Below are positions 1 to 7,494 of a DNA stretch of 64,000 bases, piece by piece. Location of the stretch: contig OZ244865.1 in NCBI GenBank assembly GCA_965221075.1, positions 3,250,899 through 3,314,898 of the forward strand, written 5' to 3'. Numbering within the stretch: position 1 is the first letter of the stretch; each line of letters starts with the position of its first letter. The position numbers were made by a program, and so were the translations under genes. Source of the stretch: UBA2970 sp965221075. Its GTDB lineage: Bacteria > Verrucomicrobiota > Verrucomicrobiia > Limisphaerales > AAA164-E04. The notes below the pieces were generated by a model. The model was not told the origin of the DNA, did not search any database, and saw only the letters and a list, made by a program, of their open reading frames with translations.

Positions 1-2
1 AC

Positions 3-383
3 GTCTTCGATCGGGTGGAGGAGGAGATCGGCAGCACCTCCCAGGACCGGCTCAAGGCGGTGCTCCAGGGGCTGATCCGCACCTCCTTCCGGGAGCTGAG
101 CGTGGGCAACGGCGAGCGCGCCCAGGCGCTGGACCTGCTGGCCGGGAAGATGTGGCGGCGCTTCGCCGAGGAGATCACCGAGAAGCAGGAGGTGCGGGTC
201 GGCCTGCCCACGGTCCAGGAGCTCAAGGACGAGGCGCTGCGCCACATCCTCGATCCCGAGGGCTCCTTCCTGCCTCCCCTCCTGGTGGATCGCCTCAAGA
301 CCCTGCTGGGGGAGGAGCGGATCGCCCACCTGATGGAAGGGCACGATCACGACGCCCCTCCGGATCCCGGTCCGGAGGACTGA
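3..383 (+). CDS. C-terminal part of an unrecognised protein (5' end outside window)
   Basis: An open frame enters from the left edge and ends at a TGA at 381-383, leaving about 126 residues. The sequence is charged and looks mostly helical, with several Leu/Arg/Glu-rich stretches and an acidic, His- and Pro-containing tail (HDHDAPPDPGPED). I see no signal peptide, membrane segment or catalytic motif and do not recognise a family. Codon use is strongly G/C at third positions, like the resident genes, which supports real coding. Its last 89 nt overlap the convergent membrane-protein gene that ends at 295. An ATG at 15 exists but the frame is open upstream of it, so the true start is probably off the window. 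Confidence 0.55.
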   Translation, partial: VFDRVEEEIGSTSQDRLKAVLQGLIRTSFRELSVGNGERAQALDLLAGKMWRRFAEEITEKQEVRVGLPTVQELKDEALRHILDPEGSFLPPLLVDRLKTLLGEERIAHLMEGHDHDAPPDPGPED

Positions 384-2025
384 CCGCGAAGACCCGCAGG
401 GGGAGGAGTCCGGCGTCCTCTCCGTACCACTCCCGGACCAGGTCCCGGAAGCGCGGGGAGAGCTCCAGATCGATCCGGGAGGGATGGCGGTCGGACAGGA
501 CCACCAGCCGGGCCCCGCTGGCCAGCCACTCCTCCTCCCGGGCTCCGGGCTCGCTCCCCAGCCACTCCTCCCCCAGCAGGCAGGCCAGGTAGAGGCCGTT
601 GCGGCACCCCCCGTCCAGGCCGTCCCCGGCCACCGGTCCCGGGAGCCCGGCGGACCGGATCCGCTCCGCCAGCTCCCGCGCCGCCACGCCTCCGGGCGAG
701 GAGGTCCCCGGCAGGGCCTCCAGCCCCCGGGACAGGGAGGCGAGGCCGGCCAGGGCGATCGCCGAACCCAGGATCAGGGGGCGGGAGAGCCGGGGCCAGG
801 TCCGCAGCAGCCACTGCGCCAGGCCCAGGCCGGCCGCCAGGACCATGGGGTAGGCGGCGTACAGGAAGCGCTCGTCATGGGGGGCCACCCGCAGCGGCAG
901 CCAGGCCAGCGCCAGCGCCGGGACGGGCAGCAGGCTCCACCGCCACTCCTGGGGCTCCTCGCCCGGAACCCGGAAGGCCAGCGCCCCGGCCAGCGCCAGC
1001 CATCCGAAGCCCAGGAGGGCGAATCCGCCGAGGATCCCGGCCATGGACGCGAGGTTCTCCCGGAGCAGCCCCGCCTGGTGGCTCCGGTACTCGGGATCCC
1101 CGAAGGGGGACCAGCGCGGATAGTCGTAGAGGGACGGATCCTCCCACCCCGAGAGGCGGCCCGGGGGCGGCTCGGAGAAGCGGCCGAAGCAGGGATAGTA
1201 GCGGTCGATGTCGGGAGGCCCCAGCACCGCCCGCTCCACCCGCCAAACCTCGCCCACGCTCGGGGCTCCCCGCTTCAGGCTCAGGGCGATCCACCAGGGG
1301 AGCATCAGGGCCGCCGCCAGGGCCGCCAGGAGCGCCCACCGGCCCAGCAGGCCCCGCTTCCGGAAGGAGGGGAGGAGGCCGCCCAGGACCGCCGCCGCCG
1401 CGGGCAGGAGCGCGGCGCTGGCGTAGTACATCGCGGCCCAGCAGGCCCCGGCCCACAGAGCCGCCTTCGGAAAGCCCGGGCGGCGCGCCCGCAGGCTCAG
1501 GGCGAAGGCCCAGACCAGGAGGGCGGCCCCGAGCAGATCCGGGGTGATCCAGGCCACCGACCAGGCCACCGACATGCCGCAGGCCGCCCAGGCGGCGGCC
1601 AGCACCGGGACCGGCCCCAGCCGGAGCGTCCCGCACAGGAAGACCGTTCCGCTCCAGAACAGCAGTCCCGAGAGCCCCATGGCCGCCCGGGCCGCCACCG
1701 CCTCCTCCCAGCCGGCCGCCATGCCCAGGCCGATCAGCAGGCCCAGGAGCGGGCTCCAGAAGCCGGAGAAGGCCAGGGAGAGGTCCCCCGCCGCGTAGTG
1801 CCTCGCCAGGAGCAGGTGGGCGATCCCCTGGGTGTTGATCTGGCCGAGGCTGCCCGCCCCGGCCGCCAGCAGGCCCAGCAGCAGGCAGCCCAGGGCCCCG
1901 AACAGCCCCAGGCGCAGCCCCCGGGAATCCAGGAAGGGCTCAAGCCACGAGGGCTCCCCGCCCCCGGTGTCCCTCCCCGAGGCCGCCAGCCTGACCTCCC
2001 TTCCCGGCAGTCTTGATCTCGGCAT
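295..2025 (-). CDS. Multi-pass membrane protein, GT-C (GT39/ArnT-like) glycosyltransferase candidate
   Basis: About 576 residues from the ATG at 2025. I prefer this start because a GGGGCGGG purine-rich stretch precedes it and the longer frame to 2277 adds only low-complexity, non-hydrophobic sequence. Roughly ten hydrophobic segments lie between residues ~35 and ~450, with an extended periplasmic-looking loop rich in Tyr/Pro/Asp in the middle. A short segment ITPDLLGAALLVWAF resembles the Asp-containing membrane motif of protein-mannosyltransferase/ArnT-type enzymes. The C-terminal ~100 residues are soluble and contain a beta-alpha stretch (ARLVVLSDRHPS). By family knowledge such proteins move sugars from polyprenyl-phosphate donors to cell-envelope acceptors on the outer face of the inner membrane. 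Donor and acceptor cannot be read from the sequence. It converges on, and overlaps by 89 nt, the gene ending at 383. Confidence 0.65.
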   Translation of the reverse strand: MPRSRLPGREVRLAASGRDTGGGEPSWLEPFLDSRGLRLGLFGALGCLLLGLLAAGAGSLGQINTQGIAHLLLARHYAAGDLSLAFSGFWSPLLGLLIGLGMAAGWEEAVAARAAMGLSGLLFWSGTVFLCGTLRLGPVPVLAAAWAACGMSVAWSVAWITPDLLGAALLVWAFALSLRARRPGFPKAALWAGACWAAMYYASAALLPAAAAVLGGLLPSFRKRGLLGRWALLAALAAALMLPWWIALSLKRGAPSVGEVWRVERAVLGPPDIDRYYPCFGRFSEPPPGRLSGWEDPSLYDYPRWSPFGDPEYRSHQAGLLRENLASMAGILGGFALLGFGWLALAGALAFRVPGEEPQEWRWSLLPVPALALAWLPLRVAPHDERFLYAAYPMVLAAGLGLAQWLLRTWPRLSRPLILGSAIALAGLASLSRGLEALPGTSSPGGVAARELAERIRSAGLPGPVAGDGLDGGCRNGLYLACLLGEEWLGSEPGAREEEWLASGARLVVLSDRHPSRIDLELSPRFRDLVREWYGEDAGLLPLRVFAVSPPDRDPEGRRDRALPSGGRSAPPPAGS

Positions 2026-2972
2026 CGGATCGCCCGCCCCAGGATGGGGCCCCGGCCCTCCGGGTGTCAACCGGACCGCCTCGGCCAGCCGATGCAGCAC
2101 GGCGCCGAGGTCAAACGAGCATGTCCCGATTCCGGCGGCCCAGGAACCGCTGAACCTCTCCGCTGCCGCCGATTCCGCAGGCATTCCGGCGAACCGGGGA
2201 ATCGGCTGTCCCCCGAGCCCGTCGGCGCCATCATCGTCGAGAGCGCCATGGACGCCCCTTGCCCATGGCTCCAGCATCCCCGCCCGGAACCAGCGGGACC
2301 GTCTTCGCCGCCGCTTCGGAAACCACCCACCGCATCAGCGAACGGCTTGGATGCCGGAGCCTGGAGCGGATCCACCGCGCCTCCGATGCCGACCAGGAGG
2401 GGGTCAATGTCAATCGAAAATATCCCACTTCCAGTGGCCTTGGCACCCCTTGGTCACTGCGCCTCCCCCCTCGTGCAGGACAATCCAGCCGTCCGGCGCC
2501 CGAAGCCTGCTGGAGCCGAGGACAGGAACGACGGCCTCGGAAAGCGGAGCCGGATCCCCCGGCTGCCTCCCACTCAAACGGGATCAGGCACCTTTTTCCT
2601 TCCAGGAAGACCTCCCCCTGGGCAGCAGGAGCTGCCCGTCTCCTGCAAGTCATATGGCTCCCCCCCCTCGATCGGATGTCAGCCCGGAGCAATCTTGAAA
2701 AACCTCCCGGAAAACCGCTGCAAACAACAGCCCAGGGCCAACACAATCCGGCCATTCGCACCTGGAGGCGTCGACAGGATCGGAGAGGACATCCTAGCGG
2801 CCATATATGGAGACATCGCCGCAATGGGCGCGCTCCCTGAAGCGGCGTCCGTTCAAACCTGCAATCGAACGGATCTTGCCCAATCAAATAAGACGGATGG
2901 CGATGCCGGGAACCATGTACAGCTTTCCGTTATCCCGTAGGTCAAGCGGCCGTCCGATAAGTGGAGGTCGCT
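2026..2972. other. Intergenic stretch without a supportable gene
   Basis: About 950 bp between the membrane protein start and the end of the AlbA_2-type gene. Frames on both strands are open only as low-complexity Arg/Pro/Ser-rich translations typical of non-coding GC-rich DNA. I see no family motif, tRNA-like fold or clear terminator. GC content falls noticeably from about 2400 onward, which may mark the left edge of the accessory island at 2973-7107. Confidence 0.5.
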
Positions 2973-4190
2973 TCACTCGCCTGAGGTGGACGCGAACAGC
3001 CGGACAATGAACCGCTCATCCTGTTCGATCAAGTCGGGATCAGTGCCGTTGTGCTCTCTCATGCCCGTGACGATTTTTCGCGGGACTCCCATTCCCATAT
3101 GCTCCAGAGACCGATAGTCGCCCATCACGTCCTTCAATAGATGGTTCCGGGTAGATCGTATCCCGTCACGCATGCGGTCTGGCGTTACACCGTTGGGCAG
3201 CCGGCCCGGGGATATAATCTCCAGCCGGTTGCTGTACACCGACAATTCGATATCGGTACTGGTGAGCAGGTAATCCCGGTGAATAAGGGCATTGACGATG
3301 CCCTCGCGAAGCGCATCACGAGGATAAACCGAATGCTCCGCCCGTCTTCCACCTCGTGAGTCGACGACTACACGTGTGTTGCGTTGCACAAAGTCCAGAG
3401 CCTGCTCGACAATACCGTTTTCAACGAAATCACCATCTGTGTTCAGCAGGGGAGTCATGGGACCGCGAAGCCCCGTCCGCTCTTGCGCGTCATAGTCCTG
3501 TTCTGCTCCCGTATAAGCGACCGCGTCTATCCCCGCATGTGGCAGAAACCGGTTCGGTGTCCTACCGAACAACAGCATGCCACCGACGGTTGCACCCTCC
3601 TCTGTCATTACCTCAGTGTTGATAAGAAGTGACTGCCAAGCTTTTTCGTCCTTATCGTCTGGCACTTCCTGCTGCCGGACGTCTCCGAAGTAGTTTCGGA
3701 GCCGCCTCCGATCCAGGTCCGCGAGCACCGTGCCCGATACCGGCCGGAGGTCGGCCCTCATGGCGCCTCGCCGCTGGAACAAGCGCGCGAGTTCCTCCGG
3801 GCTTGCTTCCCGGCTCTGGGTGCCGACGCGGATCAAGTACCGGTTGGCATTGTTGTGCCAGAGCGTGTGCACGTCGTATCCGCGGATCACACGGACGATG
3901 GCAACATCGTGCTTGTCTTCGACACTGCGAACGACTTCGAAGAACGGAATAATCGCCGGCCTGATCTTGTTGCGGCATACGTTCATCACCCATTCTTCAA
4001 GATCGTCGCGGATCAAGCCCGCAATTTTTCCGTCGTCCTCTACGCCTAGCAGCACCATGCCGCCTTCAAGGTTCGAGAAGGCGACCAGCTCCTTCGCGAG
4101 ATCCTGGCTGCGCAATTGGTCCCTCTTGAATTCCACCCCGGAATTCTCGCCACTCGCTATGATTTCCAGCAATTCGGTGCGCGTCGTCAT
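2973..4190 (-). CDS. AlbA_2 (Schlafen-type) ATP-binding protein with C-terminal HATPase_c_4-like region
   Basis: 405 residues from the ATG at 4190. The N-terminal ~130 residues carry the AlbA_2 signature: an SGVEFKRD motif near residue 17, then AFSNLEGGMVLLGVEDDG and an IRP..IPFFEVV strand region. The C-terminal half has the conserved block REGIVNALIHRDY followed by LEIISPGRLPNGV and a GMGVPRKI helix. This is the arrangement of the COG2865 group (putative ATP-binding transcriptional regulators). By family knowledge these proteins act as regulators or as nuclease/sensor partners in defence loci; which applies here is unknown. The start lies only 3 nt downstream of the stop of the upstream PHP-ATPase gene, so the two are almost certainly co-transcribed. 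GC content and codon bias are lower than in the resident genes, which suggests horizontal acquisition. Confidence 0.88.
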   Translation of the reverse strand: MTTRTELLEIIASGENSGVEFKRDQLRSQDLAKELVAFSNLEGGMVLLGVEDDGKIAGLIRDDLEEWVMNVCRNKIRPAIIPFFEVVRSVEDKHDVAIVRVIRGYDVHTLWHNNANRYLIRVGTQSREASPEELARLFQRRGAMRADLRPVSGTVLADLDRRRLRNYFGDVRQQEVPDDKDEKAWQSLLINTEVMTEEGATVGGMLLFGRTPNRFLPHAGIDAVAYTGAEQDYDAQERTGLRGPMTPLLNTDGDFVENGIVEQALDFVQRNTRVVVDSRGGRRAEHSVYPRDALREGIVNALIHRDYLLTSTDIELSVYSNRLEIISPGRLPNGVTPDRMRDGIRSTRNHLLKDVMGDYRSLEHMGMGVPRKIVTGMREHNGTDPDLIEQDERFIVRLFASTSGE

Positions 4191-4193
4191 GAC

Positions 4194-6848
4194 TCAGAAT
4201 CCATACTTGGACCGGCGCATTTCGAAAGCTGCCTTGCCGCCTTCGAGGATTTCCTCAACGAGTTCGCGTACAGGCTTGAAGTCGATAGAGGCCATATGCT
4301 CTTGGTCGATAAGCACCTGGCCTTCCCCGGCTTCTCCCGTTGCAGCGAGGCCGAGTATGAGTTCCGCATCGCCGAGGACTGGAATGTTAGCGTTGTGCGT
4401 CGAGAAGATGAACTGGCGGCGGCGTTTTTCCTGCCGCATGATCGGCACCACGCCGTCGGTTATGAAGCGGTTATCAAGATCATCTTCAGGCTGATCTACG
4501 ACTAGCGGGGCTTCCGACTCAAGCAGCAGGAGCAACAGGACGGCCGTTGCTTTCTGGCCAGTCGAGAGCGCTTGAAGTGTCTGCCATTTGGCCGGTGCGC
4601 CGTCGGGAGCAGTGTTCAGCTCGATCTCCGTTGTCGCAGGCAATTCCAGTTCTTCGATACGCATAAACAGTTCCGGGTCGGCCTGTGCGATCCGCTCGGC
4701 CGCGCCGGATGGAAGCTTGTAGTGCGTCCTGAGCGCCTCCTTGCCGTCCCGGCACCGCTGCGCCAGTTCCGGCAAGGACAACTGGTCATGTCTGCGCAGG
4801 CGCTCCAGCGCCGGGGCAAGGTAGCCGCCGATCTCTTCTCGAAGGATCTTTTCGAGCGGGTCGCGGTTGCCGGCCATCGCAACCCTAACCCGCACCCGGT
4901 CGCGGAGTTTCCGGGAGACCCGCTTCGCTGCGGTCTCGACCTGCCTGTATTCGGACGCCTTGATGTCTTCCCACTCAGCCAGAAGGTTGCGGCGCTCTGC
5001 CTCGTGCGCTTCCAGGTCGCGCCTGTGGCGGTCCATCTTGTCGTTCAACGGGCGCAAATATTCGATTTGCTGGCGAAGCCGAATAAATTCCGCGCCGTCG
5101 ATCTCCGATTTCTGAAGTTCGCGCAGGCGCTGTTCGTATATGTCCTCGATTTCGGATTTGCGCACGCTCCAGCGCGACTTCATCTCCAAGATCGCGTGAT
5201 CGGCTTTGGCAAGAGCCTTATCGAACTGCTCGCCTAATGTCTCCAGTTTACCGCTCAGCGTTCCGAGTATTCCTTCGATCTCGGAAAGAATGTCGGCGTT
5301 CGGCAGTCCTTCGAGGGCCTTGCTGGAAACGAACGCCGTGTCTACAGGCAGTTCGTCGGCGAGTTCATGGTGGATCGTACGGTACTGGTCAAGGCGTTCC
5401 CCTAGATCGGAGAACAACCGCTCCTCTCGAACGAGGAGGCTTTTTTCCTTCAGGCGTTCTTCGAGCCCAGCCTGCTGGAACCGCTTTTGCGTCTCTTCTA
5501 GACCCGGCAGCGCCGCAAGCCGTTCGTCAAGGCGCTGCAGCTCGCGGCGCACTTCGACGATCCGGCTGCGGGAACGTTCCAGTTCCAGACGCACCTTCGA
5601 TTTCCGTCCCGAAAGGGAGGGATCCCGAGCAACGAAGCGCTCCAGCAGGAGGGTGAGTTTCACAGGGCTCTTCGTGAGTTCCGATATCTCGTGCTGCCCG
5701 AAGACTTCCACACCCGGCATCACGTCCCGCGGCGACAGGGTCAAGACTTCCCCCGTCTCGTCTTTCACAACGGGCGGGTTCGGCACCGATCTCTCAATCT
5801 TGTAGCAACGCGTGGACGGCCTGTGCGATCGCACCAGCAACGAGACCTTCGTGCCGGATTGCAAGACATGACGGACCACGCCTTCATGAGCCTTCTGCGC
5901 TTCCTCGCCGAGAGGATCGAGACCGAGTGTATAGCGGATGCTTTCGATCATCGTCGATTTGCCGGTGCCTCGTCCGCCTACCAGCACATTCAGGTTTTCG
6001 TTGAAGTGCACGGCCGTGTCGCCCAAGAAACCACCTTCCCAGGTCATCGCGAGGAACTCGGCATGGGGTTCGGGCTTCGGATCGCTGTGCCGACGGACCC
6101 GGGAGTCCGGGTCGAGGAACGCCTGTCTGAACGCCTCGACCGAAACGGTGGACATCTTGATGAAGCAGGAGGCACGGTCCCTCTTCAGATCTTCCGGACC
6201 GTTGACGTCCGAAGCGTTCAGAATGGCGAGGGCGCGGTCGCGCTTGTGCTGGGCGTCCTTGTTCTCGAGGATCGCCCTGAGCCCGTCCGGTGTGTCATCC
6301 ACCGGACCCGGCAGCGCACAAGCAAGCAGGTCGGAACTGGTCCAGACGTCGATTCGCGATTTCCCCGAGAGCTTGCTCAGCAATCCGCCTTTAGAGGCGA
6401 CATGGGCAGCGATGCACACGGAACCCCACTTCCTTGCGGCTTCAAGCAGTTCGATTGCGTCCTTGTTACCAGTCGGGGACGGTTGATCGGTGGCGTGAAC
6501 GCCGCACTCCCCGATGTAACGCTCCAGGCCTTCATCCTTGTCCGGATCGAATAGGCACAGGAAATGAACGCCGTCTTTCGTGACGGCTTCGAAGCCGCTG
6601 AACGCATGAAGCTTCGCGTTGCGCGCAGCGCGCACGAGGCCAGCTGAATGCTTGACGCGGTAGTGATCCGTGACCGCTATGACCTCGATGCCTACGTCAA
6701 GGCAGGCTTCGATGACCGCCGTGTTGTATTCGTCTTCCGAAGTGAAGGGGGTCGGCTTCTTGTGCGTCTTAATATAGGCGAACGGATTGACCTGCAGGGC
6801 GCAGCGATAGAACCGGGCACCGTTTGGAAGATCCAGTGCGGCCTGCAT
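4194..6848 (-). CDS. PHP-domain/SMC-like ATPase, TrlF/Ppl-like
   Basis: About 884 residues from the ATG at 6848, preferred because AGGTGA sits 4 nt upstream; an ATG at 6878 is in frame but has no ribosome site. The N-terminal ~250 residues look like a PHP-type metal-dependent phosphoesterase (VTDHYRVKHS near residue 62, an FSGFEA strand, later an AAHVASKGG block). The usual first HxH motif is not evident (FAYIKTHKK instead). An ABC/SMC-type ATPase follows: Walker A GGRGTGKST near residue 290, a long Arg/Glu/Leu-rich coiled coil at ~430-700, a Q-rich signature TGQKATAVL near 760, Walker B LVVDQPEDDLDN near 785, and FSTHNANIPVLGD near 820. This matches TrlF-family PHP-ATPases and the single-gene Ppl anti-phage system known from the literature. 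It leads an operon with the AlbA_2-type gene. Role in defence is inferred from family and context. Confidence 0.85.
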   Translation of the reverse strand: MQAALDLPNGARFYRCALQVNPFAYIKTHKKPTPFTSEDEYNTAVIEACLDVGIEVIAVTDHYRVKHSAGLVRAARNAKLHAFSGFEAVTKDGVHFLCLFDPDKDEGLERYIGECGVHATDQPSPTGNKDAIELLEAARKWGSVCIAAHVASKGGLLSKLSGKSRIDVWTSSDLLACALPGPVDDTPDGLRAILENKDAQHKRDRALAILNASDVNGPEDLKRDRASCFIKMSTVSVEAFRQAFLDPDSRVRRHSDPKPEPHAEFLAMTWEGGFLGDTAVHFNENLNVLVGGRGTGKSTMIESIRYTLGLDPLGEEAQKAHEGVVRHVLQSGTKVSLLVRSHRPSTRCYKIERSVPNPPVVKDETGEVLTLSPRDVMPGVEVFGQHEISELTKSPVKLTLLLERFVARDPSLSGRKSKVRLELERSRSRIVEVRRELQRLDERLAALPGLEETQKRFQQAGLEERLKEKSLLVREERLFSDLGERLDQYRTIHHELADELPVDTAFVSSKALEGLPNADILSEIEGILGTLSGKLETLGEQFDKALAKADHAILEMKSRWSVRKSEIEDIYEQRLRELQKSEIDGAEFIRLRQQIEYLRPLNDKMDRHRRDLEAHEAERRNLLAEWEDIKASEYRQVETAAKRVSRKLRDRVRVRVAMAGNRDPLEKILREEIGGYLAPALERLRRHDQLSLPELAQRCRDGKEALRTHYKLPSGAAERIAQADPELFMRIEELELPATTEIELNTAPDGAPAKWQTLQALSTGQKATAVLLLLLLESEAPLVVDQPEDDLDNRFITDGVVPIMRQEKRRRQFIFSTHNANIPVLGDAELILGLAATGEAGEGQVLIDQEHMASIDFKPVRELVEEILEGGKAAFEMRRSKYGF

Positions 6849-6852
6849 CCGA

Positions 6853-7107
6853 TCACCTAGGCAGGCCACGTTCGTCATAGAGCAGGTCGCCGGGCTAGAT
6901 CGCCGACGGTCCGAGGCCCATGAGCGCCGCGCTCGGCAATGGCCCAGAGCGTGCGGGAACGGCTCGCGATGTCGCGCGCTTGCTTTGCTCACGCTCCAAA
7001 CGCTCGCTCAAGGCAATGGTGATCGCCCCCGACATGGTCTCGCCGGGCAGAAGGGCCTGATCAGTGGCGAGCCTGCACGTCTCGTCGTTCTTGATGTTGA
7101 AGCTCAT
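6853..7107 (-). pseudogene. Degraded VapB-type (PSK/Rv0623-like) antitoxin gene
   Basis: The frame starts MSFNIKND, followed by CRLA, GETMSGAIT and ALSERLERE, the N-terminal pattern of Rv0623-like VapB antitoxins. It hits an in-frame TAG at 6895-6897. Reading through that TAG in the same frame gives DLLYDERGLPR then TGA at 6853-6855, which is the family's usual C-terminal end. The middle part fits the family better in the neighbouring frame (DIAS..AIAERGA), so there are probably two compensating frameshifts as well as the nonsense codon. The partner toxin gene vapC, normally just downstream, is absent; the PHP-ATPase start codon lies 4 nt after the remnant. Its terminal codons supply the ribosome-binding site of that gene. 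Family assignment is by motif recognition only. Confidence 0.6.
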
Positions 7108-7494
7108 GACCGCCCCGGCAGAAGGGAAGAAACGAATCTACCATATGGATCCCCGCTGCCCGTGTCAATCTGCAGGGCGCTGCAGGTGCAGAGCGGTCAT
7201 GCCCGGTCCCCGGTGGAAAGGTGAAACGGCTTGCAGCCGCATCGGGCCGGGGGCGGCAGCTCGACTCCGTGCTCCTCCCCGAAATGCCTCGCAAAGGCTT
7301 CGGACGGCTTGGGCCGGCACTCGGTCCCGGTGCGCTTCTCGCGGAAGAGGCGGCGGACCAGCGGAACCTGCCAATGCCATTGAGACTCCATAATCGGACA
7401 ATCGACCGAGCCGCCAGAGGCAGATCGCGCCGGGCTCCGGCCTTGATCTGCCCGGGGGGAACTCCGATGCTGGCCAGGACCCTCGACCTTTCCC
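7108..7494. other. Intergenic region with one weak small ORF
   Basis: About 390 bp separating the minus-strand island from the plus-strand SGNH/dehydrogenase operon. A 64-residue minus-strand frame at 7197-7391 begins MESQWHWQVPLVRR and contains a Cys-X-Cys-His-like end; it has no recognisable family and no clear ribosome site. The region should also hold the promoter for the operon at 7495, but I cannot point to convincing -35/-10 boxes. Confidence 0.35.

Noticed and set aside
7197..7391. Small minus-strand ORF beginning MESQWHWQ
   Set aside because: No family, no ribosome site and high-GC chance ORFs are common here; mentioned only in the intergenic entry.
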